Of a stretch of DNA of 44,135 nucleotides, positions 25,747 through 34,778 are shown piece after piece (positions within the stretch are counted from its first letter, which is position 1; the number at the start of each line of letters is the position of its first letter). The stretch spans positions 1 through 44,135 of the forward strand of contig CALUSA010000010.1 in the NCBI GenBank assembly GCA_944323275.1. The letters are read 5' to 3'. The DNA is from Candidatus Gastranaerophilales bacterium. Its GTDB lineage: Bacteria; Cyanobacteriota; Vampirovibrionia; Gastranaerophilales; Gastranaerophilaceae. The translations under genes and the position numbers were made by a program. Under the pieces are notes generated by a model, which made no database searches, was not told the origin of the DNA, and saw only the letters and a list, made by a program, of their open reading frames with translations.

Positions 25747-26976
25747 ATGAATTTATTTGACTCTCTGGAAAATTCTAATAAACAGGTTCCGCTTGCGGAA
25801 TTGCTGCGTCCGAAAACACTTGACGAATATTTGGGGCAAAATCAGATAGTAGGTGACAGCGCAGCATTTATAAATTTGCTGCGTTCCGGCAGGTTGTTTT
25901 CCTGTATTTTCTGGGGTCCGCCGGGCTGCGGCAAAACAACGCTTGCACGGCTTATCGCTTCAAATACCAACAGCGAATTTATTGAAATAAGTGCTGTAAA
26001 TTCAGGCATTAAAGATATAAAAGATTGTGTTGAAAAAGCAAAAGAAAATTTACGTTACAATAAAAAAACTATTCTTTTTATTGATGAAATACACAGATAT
26101 AGCAAGACCCAGCAGGATGCTCTGCTGCCGTATCTGGAAAACGGTACCCTGTATTTAATAGGTTCTACAACCGAAAATCCTTCTTTTCAGGTTGTTCCTG
26201 CTTTGATTTCACGTGTGCAGGTGTTAATGCTTCAGCCTATTGATGAGGACAATATGTACTCAATTGTAAATAAAGGTTTTACATACCTTTCTGACAAATA
26301 CGGGGCAATAATTTTGAAACAGCAGGTGATAGATTTTATTGTTAAATACTCTGGCGGTGATGCCAGACTTGCCTTGAACCTTGTTGAAAATTCATATTTT
26401 GCTGCAGATTACAAAGATAATAAAAGAACCTTATCCATAGAAATACTTGAAAGTCTTGCACAGGAAAAAACAATAAAATACTCACGACAGGAACATTATG
26501 ATATGGCGTCTGCTTTTCAAAAAAGTATGAGAGGCTCCGATAAAAACGCTGCAATATACTGGCTTGCTAAAATGATTGCAGGCGGAGAAGACCCGAGATT
26601 TATAGCCAGACGAATGATAGTGTGTGCTGCCGAGGATGTCGGGCTTGCCGACCCTAATGCGTTTAATATTGCAACAAATGCTTATAAAGCGGTCGAGCTT
26701 TTGGGACTTCCCGAGGGGCGAATACCTCTTGCTCTTGCAGTTGCATATATATGCGATGCACCAAAATCCAACAAAGCAATTTGTGCGGTAGATGCTGCGT
26801 TAGGTGACATTATGAGCGGTTTGGATTATCCGCCGCCTATGCATTTAAGAGATTCTCATTACAAAGATGCTCAAAAATACGGTTTTGGCAAAGGTTATGT
26901 TTATACTCACGACAATCCCGATTATAAACAACAGTTCATGCCTGATGAACTCGTTAATAAAAAATATTTTGACTGA
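25747..26976 (+). CDS. rarA: replication-associated recombination ATPase RarA/MgsA
   Basis: The 409-aa protein is a clamp-loader-like AAA+ ATPase. It opens with a conserved [17 protein letters not shown], followed by Walker A GPPGCGKT, Walker B LFIDEIHR, sensor GSTTENPSF and the C-terminal family block [23 protein letters not shown]. RarA acts at stalled replication forks and with recombination proteins. I use ATG 25747, since the frame further upstream begins with GTG and has no family similarity. No strong ribosome-binding site is seen. The gene stands alone and ends before a terminator. Confidence 0.93.
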   Translation: MNLFDSLENSNKQVPLAELLRPKTLDEYLGQNQIVGDSAAFINLLRSGRLFSCIFWGPPGCGKTTLARLIASNTNSEFIEISAVNSGIKDIKDCVEKAKENLRYNKKTILFIDEIHRYSKTQQDALLPYLENGTLYLIGSTTENPSFQVVPALISRVQVLMLQPIDEDNMYSIVNKGFTYLSDKYGAIILKQQVIDFIVKYSGGDARLALNLVENSYFAADYKDNKRTLSIEILESLAQEKTIKYSRQEHYDMASAFQKSMRGSDKNAAIYWLAKMIAGGEDPRFIARRMIVCAAEDVGLADPNAFNIATNAYKAVELLGLPEGRIPLALAVAYICDAPKSNKAICAVDAALGDIMSGLDYPPPMHLRDSHYKDAQKYGFGKGYVYTHDNPDYKQQFMPDELVNKKYFD

Positions 26977-26987
26977 GATAAATAAGT

Positions 26988-27028
26988 AAAAAGCCAAATT
27001 CAAATTTGTTGAATCTGGCTTTATTTTT
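26988..27028. terminator. bidirectional terminator after rarA
   Basis: Arms 26990-27003 and 27009-27022 pair with one mismatch over 14 positions and end in a T-run on the plus strand; the A-run before it serves the minus strand. It lies between two convergent genes. Confidence 0.75.
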
Positions 27029-27065
27029 GGTGTATTTGTGATTAATTTTAAACTTTTTGCATCTC

Positions 27066-27602
27066 TTATGCGAACTTCGGTGCGGCATTTTCGATATTTT
27101 TGCTTTCTTGTTCTTCGACAGATTTCAATTCGGCTTGAGCTGCCTTCAATTGTGTTTCCAGAGATTTCATTTCCAGTTCTATCTGGTTTTCCATATCTTT
27201 TATCTGCTGCATTTTGCTTTGATTTATTGCATCCATAGTCTGGCTGGTCATTGCCATAAACATGCCGGCAGGTGTTGTCATAAAGTTTGCACCTCCGTTT
27301 AGCAGACTTCCCATCGAAGCAAGAGCACTTTGCATTGTTGCTTGGTCAATTTGACCGTCATTGTTTTTCATTGCTTCAAAAATTTGAGCATTAATTTGCT
27401 GCTGCCTCATATTGAAGCCCATCTGGAACATATTACCAATATTAGAAAAGAGGGTGCGTGTATTAGCCATCGCACGTTCCAACCTTCCGGCGTTGTCGGA
27501 TAAGGTTTGCTGCTGCTGGCTCAACTGCATCATCCTTGCGTTAATTTGGTTAATGCGGTTGGTCAACATCAATTTTCTTGCTGTGAAAATTGCATAACCC
27601 AT
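27066..27602 (-). CDS. coiled-coil protein of unknown function, 178 aa
   Basis: Two long heptad-rich helices (about residues 8-65 and 125-170) flank a Met/Gly/Gln-rich middle (NMFQMGFNMRQQQ, MTTPAGMFMAMTSQTM). There is no signal peptide; the start GYAIFTARKLMLTNRINQ is amphipathic. The layout resembles helical-hairpin secretion substrates or filament caps, but no export apparatus is present here, so this is only a comparison of shape. It starts at ATG 27602 after a GAGAGGA box and is transcribed alone. I have the impression that similar proteins are common in Gastranaerophilales, but I cannot verify this. Confidence 0.7.
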   Translation of the reverse strand: MGYAIFTARKLMLTNRINQINARMMQLSQQQQTLSDNAGRLERAMANTRTLFSNIGNMFQMGFNMRQQQINAQIFEAMKNNDGQIDQATMQSALASMGSLLNGGANFMTTPAGMFMAMTSQTMDAINQSKMQQIKDMENQIELEMKSLETQLKAAQAELKSVEEQESKNIENAAPKFA

Positions 27603-27720
27603 TGTTGGTGTTCCTCTCGTGTTTAGTAATTAATTCCTCGTATATAAATAAAAACATTCTGCTTTCAAGAATTGCCTATTTTTTTCATTTTTTGTAAAGA
27701 TTTCTTAACAATTATTGTTT

Positions 27721-28137
27721 TCAGAAATTTTGATTTTGCCCGCATCTGCCAGTTATATGTAAGTCTTGCGGTGTTATAGTCCATATTTTTATGTTGTGTT
27801 TCTCTGCAATATATTTTAGTCTTTGTAAATATTTTAAATCTTTTTTCGGATTTTCCAGTATTAAAACTATTCCGGCATTTTTCCCAGTACAATGTGCATA
27901 ATAAAGCGATTGCCCGACAGATTCCGCCCATTTGTTTGCAAAGTCAAATTCTATTGCGTATTCATCTGTAAGACAATCTATCCTTGTTCTGTCGGCAAGT
28001 CTTACTTCTGTTTTACCTTTATTCGCATAGCACCAGTGGCTTTGATATTCTTTTTCGCTATAAATATGCGCAGATGCTGCGCTAATGTATAAGAGGGATA
28101 ATAACAACGGAGTTAATATTGTAATTACCTTTTGCAT
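27721..28137 (-). CDS. secreted protein with a nuclease-like motif, 138 aa
   Basis: A signal peptide (residues 1-23) precedes a small domain with E43, D54 and E63-x-D65 spaced like a PD-(D/E)xK nuclease core, followed by KWAESVGQSLYYAH. That second strand-helix pattern with a conserved Gln also fits the restriction-endonuclease-like fold. The final Lys of the classical motif is replaced by Asp (EFD). It also has Cys36, Cys55 and two further Cys that could form disulfides. A periplasmic nuclease or an inactive relative is possible. ATG 28137 has GAGGG upstream. Confidence 0.65.
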   Translation of the reverse strand: MQKVITILTPLLLSLLYISAASAHIYSEKEYQSHWCYANKGKTEVRLADRTRIDCLTDEYAIEFDFANKWAESVGQSLYYAHCTGKNAGIVLILENPKKDLKYLQRLKYIAEKHNIKIWTITPQDLHITGRCGQNQNF

Positions 28138-28227
28138 AAATATCCCTCTATATAATTAATAGAGAATTATATTATTATTAATAAAATGATGTATTACATT
28201 CAGGTAATATTTATGTTTTGATTTAAT

Positions 28228-28572
28228 TTACCATTTTTTGAATATGAAAAACACCGCAAGAATTATAAATAAGAAACCTACTATATAATTCCATTTTAAG
28301 TTTTCTTTAAGATAAAACACGGAAAAAAAGCAAAAAACGACGAGGGTTATAACCTCCTGTATTGTTTTTAAATGTGCGGCGTCATAGAATTCATGCCCTA
28401 TTCTGTTTGCCGGAACCTGAAAACAGTATTCAAAAAAAGCAATACCCCAGCTTATTAGTATAACTGCCCACAGTGCGGTATTTTTATACTTCAAGTGACC
28501 GTACCATGCAAAGGTCATAAATACGTTTGATATGGTTAATAATATTATCGGTGCAAATTGTCTTATTATCAT
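28228..28572 (-). CDS. DMT-family membrane protein (DUF486-like), 114 aa
   Basis: A small membrane protein with four hydrophobic segments. The sequence runs ILLTISNVFMTFAWYGHLK, then WGIAFFEYCFQVPANRIGHE, LKTIQEVITLVVFCFFSVFYL and NYIVGFLFIILAVFFIF. This is the DUF486 branch of the drug/metabolite transporter superfamily, whose substrates are unknown. ATG 28572 lacks a clear ribosome-binding site. It is divergent from the SIMPL gene at 28643. Confidence 0.8.
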   Translation of the reverse strand: MIIRQFAPIILLTISNVFMTFAWYGHLKYKNTALWAVILISWGIAFFEYCFQVPANRIGHEFYDAAHLKTIQEVITLVVFCFFSVFYLKENLKWNYIVGFLFIILAVFFIFKKW

Positions 28573-28642
28573 AAAATAATACTAACAAAAAATAAAAAAA
28601 TATTTTATAATATATTTTATAGTTTTACATAAGGAGGTTATT

Positions 28643-29392
28643 ATGAAGGATATAAAAGAAGTAAAAGACTATCAGATAATTATTCTCGGACTCGTCATTG
28701 CGTTAGGGGCAATTATTTCTACATATATTTTATCTAATGCAGTTATTTCTTATCAAAAAATGAATACTCAAACGCTTTCTGTAACAGGTTCTGCAAGTCA
28801 GGAGATTAAGTCTGATCTTGCTGTATGGAATTTGTCTTATGAAGTGAGGAGCAAGGATTTAAAAAGCGGTTATGCCAAAATAAATAATGACAAAAAGCTG
28901 ATTGCGGATTTTCTTGTTGAAAACGGATTAGCCTCAGAGGCATATAAATTCACTCCTATTGCTTCATATCCGGTTTACAAAAGAATGCCTAACGGTTATG
29001 ATTCCAACGAGGTAGACGGCTACAGATTGTCGCAGAATGTCGAAGTTACATCAAATGATGTTGACAAGTTAACACAGCTTTCCGAAAACACATCTCAGCT
29101 TGTTAATAAAAATATTGAAGTATCATCCAACAGAATGGATTATTATGTATCTAACCTAGATGAACTCAAAATTAAAATGCTTGCAGAAGCTACAAAGGAC
29201 GCAAAACAAAGAGCTAAAAGTATGGTAGAAAGCACAGGCGGTCATATTGGTGTTATGAATGATGCAAGGATGGGTGTCTTCCAAATAGTATCAAAGAATT
29301 CTACAGACGTGTCTGATTACGGCATTTATAATACCAGTGCAATCGATAAAAAAATTAATGCTGTTGTTAATGCTACTTTTACAATAAAATAG
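28643..29392 (+). CDS. membrane-anchored SIMPL (DUF541) domain protein, 249 aa
   Basis: An N-terminal membrane segment (about residues 11-35, IILGLVIALGAIISTYIL) is followed by a SIMPL domain that starts at LSVTGSASQEIKSDLAVWNL and ends with the conserved C-terminal strand. Here the N-terminus has no cleavable signal peptide and looks like an anchor, unlike the copy at 7473. The domain faces the periplasm. ATG 28643 follows AAGGAGG. The panE homologue starts four bases after its stop, so the two are co-transcribed. Confidence 0.87.
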   Translation: MKDIKEVKDYQIIILGLVIALGAIISTYILSNAVISYQKMNTQTLSVTGSASQEIKSDLAVWNLSYEVRSKDLKSGYAKINNDKKLIADFLVENGLASEAYKFTPIASYPVYKRMPNGYDSNEVDGYRLSQNVEVTSNDVDKLTQLSENTSQLVNKNIEVSSNRMDYYVSNLDELKIKMLAEATKDAKQRAKSMVESTGGHIGVMNDARMGVFQIVSKNSTDVSDYGIYNTSAIDKKINAVVNATFTIK

Positions 29393-29396
29393 TTCT

Positions 29397-30332
29397 ATGA
29401 AACAAATAAATAAAGTGCTTATATGCGGGCTAGGTGCTATCGGCAGCATATATGCCGTTAAAATTTTACAGAATAAAAATATAGATTTGAGCGTGCTTGT
29501 TGATAAAGCACGCTTAAATCGTTATAAGTCAGAACCGTTAAATTTTAATGGTGAAGAATATAATTTTAATTATATAACCTCTGACAGTGCTTATATTGCA
29601 GATTTGATAATTTTTGCCGTAAAAAATAATGCGCTAAATGGCGTTTTGAAAGATATAAAAAATTTCGTCGGGAATAATACAATCATTCTTTCTTTGCTGA
29701 ATGGTTTAAAAAGTGAAGACGATATAGCAAAGATGTTTGGTAAAGATAAAATTCTGTACTCTTATTACATAGGACATACGAGTACCCGCAAAGGAAGAAG
29801 TGTTGTTCATGATGACGTTTATAAAACTGTGTTCGGCGAAAAAGATAATATGCAGTATAGTGAAAATGTTATCGCTGTAAAAGAATTTTTTGATAGAACC
29901 GGTATAAAGTACGAAATTCCTGTTGATATGAATTATTCGAGATGGTGGAAGTTTCTTGTGAATGTCGGTTATAATCAAGCATCTGCAGTATTAAATGCTG
30001 CTTATGGGGATTTTCAACAATCTGATAAGGTTAATCAAATTGCCGTTAATTTAATGAAGGAAGCTGTTGATATAGCAAAAGCCAGCGGTGTAAAAAATAC
30101 GGATAGGTTAATACCTGAGGTGTTAGAGGTTATAAAAACCATGCTGCCTCAAACAAGAACCTCGATGCTGCAGGATGTGGATGCACACAGACAGACCGAG
30201 GTTGATATATTTGCAGGCTATATAAGCGAACTGGGTAAAAAATACAATATAAAAACTCCGTACAATGATATGTTTTATGAAATTATCAGGGCTGTTGATG
30301 ATAAAAACCGCCTGAATAATGATAATAGATAA
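29397..30332 (+). CDS. ketopantoate reductase family protein (PanE-like)
   Basis: An N-terminal NADP Rossmann motif (ICGLGAIGSIYAVKI), SLLNGLKSEDD and the C-terminal catalytic segment RWWKFLVNVGYNQASAV (Lys and Asn of the family) identify the ketopantoate reductase family. Ketopantoate reductase makes pantoate for coenzyme A. Family members of this kind may also reduce other 2-keto acids, so panE is not certain; no panB or panC is here. It follows the SIMPL gene by four bases, an odd pairing. Its stop codon overlaps an ATG of a small open frame (TAATG at 30330-30334). Confidence 0.82.
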   Translation: MKQINKVLICGLGAIGSIYAVKILQNKNIDLSVLVDKARLNRYKSEPLNFNGEEYNFNYITSDSAYIADLIIFAVKNNALNGVLKDIKNFVGNNTIILSLLNGLKSEDDIAKMFGKDKILYSYYIGHTSTRKGRSVVHDDVYKTVFGEKDNMQYSENVIAVKEFFDRTGIKYEIPVDMNYSRWWKFLVNVGYNQASAVLNAAYGDFQQSDKVNQIAVNLMKEAVDIAKASGVKNTDRLIPEVLEVIKTMLPQTRTSMLQDVDAHRQTEVDIFAGYISELGKKYNIKTPYNDMFYEIIRAVDDKNRLNNDNR

Positions 30333-30523
30333 TGTCTGAGTGGGACCTCGCTTGTATGAGTGGTACACGGAGTGCGAGTGGCACCGAGTCTAGCATTTTA
30401 CGGAAGTGACCCCATGTACTTGTTGCGAGTGCCTGGGGTATAAGATGGCGGTTGAACTTGTTTTATGCACTCGTTCAATAAGTTATCGGGGTCAGTTGAC
30501 TATATGAAATAATTTATATCAAA
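30333..30523 (+). other. GAGTG-repeat, GC-richer transcript segment of unknown role
   Basis: This 190-base stretch is visibly richer in G and C than its neighbours. It contains the pentamer GAGTG five times (starting at 30338, 30358, 30370, 30376 and 30427), three of them as GAGTGG followed by N-A-C. Several perfect pairings are possible. TGACCCC (30407-30413) pairs with GGGGTCA (30488-30494), and CGAGTGC (30426-30432) pairs with GCACTCG (30467-30473). TTGAAC and GTTCAA close a smaller stem. The CCCC at 30410 can also pair with GGGG at 30435, an alternative fold. A 25-codon open frame starts at 30332 on the panE stop. It could be a structured RNA, a regulatory 3' end, or a peptide gene. Confidence 0.5.
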
Positions 30524-30550
30524 GAGCGGGGTGATATTCCCCGCCTTTTT
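30524..30550 (+). terminator. terminator closing the SIMPL-panE transcript
   Basis: GCGGGG (30526-30531) and CCCCGC (30539-30544) form a strong G/C stem with a 7-base loop, followed by CTTTTT. It follows the GAGTG-rich segment, showing that this segment is probably transcribed. Confidence 0.85.
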
Positions 30551-30575
30551 AATGAATCTCTTTCTATTTAATAAA

Positions 30576-32093
30576 TTATGACATATTTGCGTGTTTTGAT
30601 TTTTGTGATTTATTTAAATATACTCCGCCGGCAGCAATTGCAGCTACGCCAAGGGCTATAAATATGTTTTTTTTATTGAATAAAGCAGCCTTGCTCATTG
30701 GTCTTTCTTTTATGTCCGAAACATTTTCCGAAACCATTTCAATAATTTTTTCGGATTTTTTGTTAATATTTTCAAAGACTTTTTTAATCAGGTCGTCTTT
30801 TTCTTCAAGTATCGAACCATGATATTTGGGATCTGCCAGTTCAGCTCTGAATGAATCAAGACGTTTTACCATTAAATTAAAGTATTCTTTTTCCGCCCCT
30901 ATTGCTTTTTCTGAAAATTCCTGAGTCTGATTAACAAGTTTGTTAAAATAGTCAAAAGCCTTTGTATGTGCACCCTGATAATCGTTCATAAGCCATTTTA
31001 ACTGAATTTTACCGAGTTCTGTTCTTGCAACATTTTCACCGGGTTCAGCCAGTACATTTTTGAAAACTTTTTCAGCCTCAAGAGCAGAGTTCTTCTGGTT
31101 GGTCTGAGCCAAATCACTGGGCGACATATCCATTTTTTCCAGAAATTCTACCATTGATGTATGATAATTAGCTGATTTCGCTTTTAAGTAATCAATCAAA
31201 AGTTGTTTTGGATTTTCGGCTTTATTGTGTTTTATGTAATCATAAATCGTTCTGAATTCAAAGTTAGAAGCATTGGATTTAATCTTTAAATTCGGATTGT
31301 CAGACAGATTTTTTATGTCATAAATCGGTTCATTGTTATAAAATATTGCTCTAAATTTATCTTTTACCGGTGAATTAATCTCTCCGCCGTTTTTGATAAA
31401 ATTTTCATCAATTGCGTCAGAAGAAATATAAGCACCGTTATTTCTTAAAATATTAAAAGACCCGAAATCAATAAATTTTGCTCTGTTGTCACTTGATAGA
31501 ATTATATTTCCGCTTTGTAAGTCACTGTGAGCAATACCGTTGATATCCATTGAAAAAGTCTTTTTCATAATATCAGATAAATTTTGTTGATTTAATTTTG
31601 CTTCAAAAGGATGTTTACCGTTAAGATTTTCTAAAACAAGATAATTATTATTGTGTCGGTTTATTAAATCTATTGGCTTTACGGCAATATCAGAATCAAT
31701 ATCCTGCATTCTTTTTAATATATGGTACTCTTTGATGTTGTTGTTGCCGTGAATATCGGCATAAGCATCTTTAACTCTGGGATTCGGCGATTTTAACCCG
31801 AATTCTTCATTTATTTTGAAGTATTCGCTCTGGAATCCTTTCCCGTTAGCGGTAGCCTGATTGGAGTTGATTCTGTCAATAAGATTTTCAGCCTCTTGCC
31901 TGTTGTAAACTCCTTTAAACGAAACAGGTTTTGCTTTAAAGTAGTTTGTTTGTGACTTTACAAAAATGTCATGGTCTAAATTTGAAGTTTTACCCAAGAA
32001 TGAAGTATCCACAGCCTGTGTTTGGTAATGCTTAGTCTGGTGTACATTACCAAGCTTTTGCACCGGCAACACGGATATAGATGCAGCTCTCAT
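30576..32093 (-). CDS. kinase-like protein with a C-terminal membrane anchor, 505 aa
   Basis: Residues 80-260 contain the core elements of a protein-kinase fold. A likely ATP-lysine lies in FGLKSPNP (Lys102) and a helix-C glutamate in KEYHILKRM (Glu122). The catalytic loop HSDLQSGN (189-196) supplies Asp191 and Asn196, followed by DFG (209-211). The glycine-rich loop is poor, so it may be an atypical or specialised kinase. A helical TPR-like region (about 340-450) follows, then a hydrophobic segment near the C-terminus (IFIALGVAAIAAGGVYL) that would anchor it in the membrane. The N-terminus is rich in Thr and Ser and carries an SFKG motif at 58-61. AAGGGG precedes ATG 32093. It is divergent from the operon at 32241. 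Confidence 0.8.
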   Translation of the reverse strand: MRAASISVLPVQKLGNVHQTKHYQTQAVDTSFLGKTSNLDHDIFVKSQTNYFKAKPVSFKGVYNRQEAENLIDRINSNQATANGKGFQSEYFKINEEFGLKSPNPRVKDAYADIHGNNNIKEYHILKRMQDIDSDIAVKPIDLINRHNNNYLVLENLNGKHPFEAKLNQQNLSDIMKKTFSMDINGIAHSDLQSGNIILSSDNRAKFIDFGSFNILRNNGAYISSDAIDENFIKNGGEINSPVKDKFRAIFYNNEPIYDIKNLSDNPNLKIKSNASNFEFRTIYDYIKHNKAENPKQLLIDYLKAKSANYHTSMVEFLEKMDMSPSDLAQTNQKNSALEAEKVFKNVLAEPGENVARTELGKIQLKWLMNDYQGAHTKAFDYFNKLVNQTQEFSEKAIGAEKEYFNLMVKRLDSFRAELADPKYHGSILEEKDDLIKKVFENINKKSEKIIEMVSENVSDIKERPMSKAALFNKKNIFIALGVAAIAAGGVYLNKSQKSKHANMS

Positions 32094-32240
32094 ATATTCG
32101 TCCCCTTTTGTTGTAATTTATTATAAACCAAATTTTAATTTTTGTGTATTACTCTTGTAACATTTTGTAAAACTAAACGAATTACTTCTTTTAATCAGTT
32201 ATCTTTTTTTTTATTATCAGAAAAAGTATTGAGGTACCTT

Positions 32241-33521
32241 GTGTTTATTAATCCCGTAAAATTTAATATAATCCCCAAATCCAACATATCTTTTAAAGCC
32301 GGTCAAACCAGTATATACGCTGACTTTGATAAGACTTATACACCATTTTCTCATGTTGAAATGTGTAACAGAAATTTGCTGCCTGAAGGTAGTGAAAGAA
32401 GAAAAGAATTCAATGAGTATTTCCAAAAATTTAAAGATTTTTATGACACTGCAAAAGGTAAAGTTTTGTTAACAATTACAACGGGAAGAAATTTACCTGA
32501 ATATAAATATGTTGAAGAAAATCTTAAAGATAAGCATTTAACGTACTTTTCGCCTGACGCAATAATTACAAAAGACGGCGGTGACCGATTTGTTAAAAAA
32601 GACGGAAAATGGCAAAAAGATACTGCAAAATCCCTTGAAATCGCAGATAAAACAAACGGTTGGGATTCTTTAAAAGTTAAAATAGATATTAAAAATATAA
32701 TCCGGCAGGAATATAAAAATCCTGTATTTATCGAATCTTATGTAAACAGAACCAGAGATGACTATGGATCTATTTCACTTGAGCGTGTGTTTGATACTTT
32801 GACACCCGAGCAGGCGGAGAATTATGTTTCTTTTACAAAAGATGAGGATAATGCGATAGAAATCGCTTTTTCTAATAATATTCCAACTGAGCGTATAAAA
32901 GAAAGAATTGAAGACTATTTTAAAAAGAACAATATTAAAGCTGTCGTAAAACATTATCCGCAGGATTATAACGGTTTTTGTCCGCAAATCTATAACGGGC
33001 AAAAAGAAATAGCTCCCGGTAATAAAATGTTTATAAAACCTGCTCCTGATGATGTACCGATTTCCAAATTATACGATGTAAAAAAAGCACTTAAAAAAGT
33101 TATTGATGATAATACCAATGATTTAATAATTGCAGCCGGTGACGAAGGTAATGATGAGAAAATGCTCAATCCTCTGAATTATCTTAGTTTATACGGCATT
33201 AATGTTGATAAAAGTGTTCCTTACAGAGTATTGTTCAGGGATGAAAAAATACTGTCAGCCATAGATAAAATGCCGTTTTATTCAATTGTTGTCGGTAACA
33301 GCCCAAAGCTTGACCATTTAAGAAAAATGGATACTGCATTAAGAGAAAGAGGTATCAATAAAATAATATGCATACCCGATTCTCTCGATAAAGAAAACGG
33401 GCTGTTAAAGTCAATTAAAACCGCAATGTATGACTATGCCGATAAAAATCTTGAGTATTCTTTTGAAATGGGCATGGATTTATATACCTCACTAATGGAC
33501 GGAGGTTCGATATGGCTATAG
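32241..33521 (+). CDS. HAD-superfamily phosphatase with SFKA N-terminal motif, 426 aa
   Basis: DFDKT (Asp28 and Asp30 of the DxDxT motif) and the later GDEGND (300-305) are the catalytic ends of the HAD fold; the cap between them is large, as in HAD-IIB/sucrose-phosphatase-like enzymes. A phosphosugar or another phosphate ester is the likely substrate. The frame opens at TTG 32142, but the start is probably GTG 32241, with GAGG six bases upstream; this also removes an unlikely N-terminus. An SFKA motif lies at 17-20, just before the catalytic core. The radical SAM gene starts ten bases before its stop, so the two are coupled. It heads the four-gene operon. Confidence 0.82.
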   Translation: MFINPVKFNIIPKSNISFKAGQTSIYADFDKTYTPFSHVEMCNRNLLPEGSERRKEFNEYFQKFKDFYDTAKGKVLLTITTGRNLPEYKYVEENLKDKHLTYFSPDAIITKDGGDRFVKKDGKWQKDTAKSLEIADKTNGWDSLKVKIDIKNIIRQEYKNPVFIESYVNRTRDDYGSISLERVFDTLTPEQAENYVSFTKDEDNAIEIAFSNNIPTERIKERIEDYFKKNNIKAVVKHYPQDYNGFCPQIYNGQKEIAPGNKMFIKPAPDDVPISKLYDVKKALKKVIDDNTNDLIIAAGDEGNDEKMLNPLNYLSLYGINVDKSVPYRVLFRDEKILSAIDKMPFYSIVVGNSPKLDHLRKMDTALRERGINKIICIPDSLDKENGLLKSIKTAMYDYADKNLEYSFEMGMDLYTSLMDGGSIWL

Positions 33522-34777
33522 AGCTTCCGTTTGAAATGGAATTTATCTTAAGTCTTACATACAGGTGCAATCTTAACTGTTCAATGTGTACTCAATACGG
33601 CGACGGGTTTAAACAAAACGCACCGGCAGATATGAGTGTTGAACAATGGGGAAATTTTTTTGAAACCGTATCAGACGTTTCTCCGAAGCCTAAAATGCTT
33701 TTGATGGGCGGTGAACCTTTATTATATAAAGATTTTGAAAAACTTTTTGCTCTTACACAAAAGCATGGTTTTAGTGTCCAGATAGTTACAAACGGAGTAT
33801 TGCTTGATAAATACCTGCCGCAAATTGCCGGGACTGATGCTACAATAACGATAAGTCTTGACGGTCTTGAAAATACGCATGATTCTATAAGAAATAAAAA
33901 AGGTACATTTAAAAAAGTTTTAGAAAATATTGACAGAATAGAACAGTACCAGAAGTCAGGCAGTAAGATAGAACTTTGTATAAACTGTGTTATGTTGCCC
34001 GATAACGTTGATGAGTTATCGGATTTTTTAAAATTTATACAGCAAAAGAATATAAAAACTCTTACTTTCCAGCATTTGCAGTTTTCTTCCGCTGAATTGA
34101 ATAAACTTACAGACAGTCAGTGGCGGCAAAGATTGGGAAATAATTATGCCGGCGGACTTATTCCGCCAAAGCAGTATAAAATAGACAAAAATTATGTTGA
34201 CAGATTAATCAATGCTATTGAAAAATTAAAAAATATCTGCACTACAACGGCTTTTGTCTTTCCTGCATTAGAAGATGAGGAGATAGAAAATTATTATCTG
34301 GATAAAGAACTTGATTCAATCAGAGCAGGAAGAATCTGTACAACTCTATGGGTGAATCCTACAATACATTCAAACGGTGATGTTTCTAACTGTATAGGTA
34401 ATATTATCGGCAATATTAATCAAGAAGATTTTTGGACGATATGGAATAATGAAAAAGCTAATAACTTAAGGCATGCGCTTTGCCGTTACGGTAAGTTCAC
34501 CATTTGTTCAAAATGCTGTAATTTTTATAAAGGCAATTTTATTTATGCACCTGACTCATTATTACAGATTAACGGCAAGCTGCTAAGCCTGCCTGATGAA
34601 ATTAATTATATTAAATCATCTAAAAATGGCGTATTTATTTTAGACAAATTCAGGGAAAAGACATTAAATAGTGCAACACCTGTTATACCGGTAGAAACCT
34701 TCTCACCTGCATCTGTCAGAAATCTGCAAAATACTGAAACTATCATCGCAACATTCAGCGAATTAAAAGGAGCTTAA
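33512..34777 (+). CDS. radical SAM protein with SPASM-like C-terminus, 421 aa
   Basis: CNLNCSMC (Cys19, 23, 26) binds the [4Fe-4S] cluster that cleaves S-adenosylmethionine, and GGEP (66-69) contacts it. The C-terminal part has six cysteines (276, 294, 324, 332, 335, 336) with RICTTLW and FWTIWNNEKA, typical of the SPASM/twitch region that holds one or two extra Fe-S clusters. Such enzymes modify peptides or proteins or perform other radical chemistry. The start at ATG 33512 has GGAGG upstream and overlaps the HAD gene by ten bases. The coiled-coil gene starts one base after its stop. The substrate may be one of the neighbours; no precursor peptide is obvious. Confidence 0.9.
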   Translation: MAIELPFEMEFILSLTYRCNLNCSMCTQYGDGFKQNAPADMSVEQWGNFFETVSDVSPKPKMLLMGGEPLLYKDFEKLFALTQKHGFSVQIVTNGVLLDKYLPQIAGTDATITISLDGLENTHDSIRNKKGTFKKVLENIDRIEQYQKSGSKIELCINCVMLPDNVDELSDFLKFIQQKNIKTLTFQHLQFSSAELNKLTDSQWRQRLGNNYAGGLIPPKQYKIDKNYVDRLINAIEKLKNICTTTAFVFPALEDEEIENYYLDKELDSIRAGRICTTLWVNPTIHSNGDVSNCIGNIIGNINQEDFWTIWNNEKANNLRHALCRYGKFTICSKCCNFYKGNFIYAPDSLLQINGKLLSLPDEINYIKSSKNGVFILDKFREKTLNSATPVIPVETFSPASVRNLQNTETIIATFSELKGA

Positions 34778-34778
34778 T

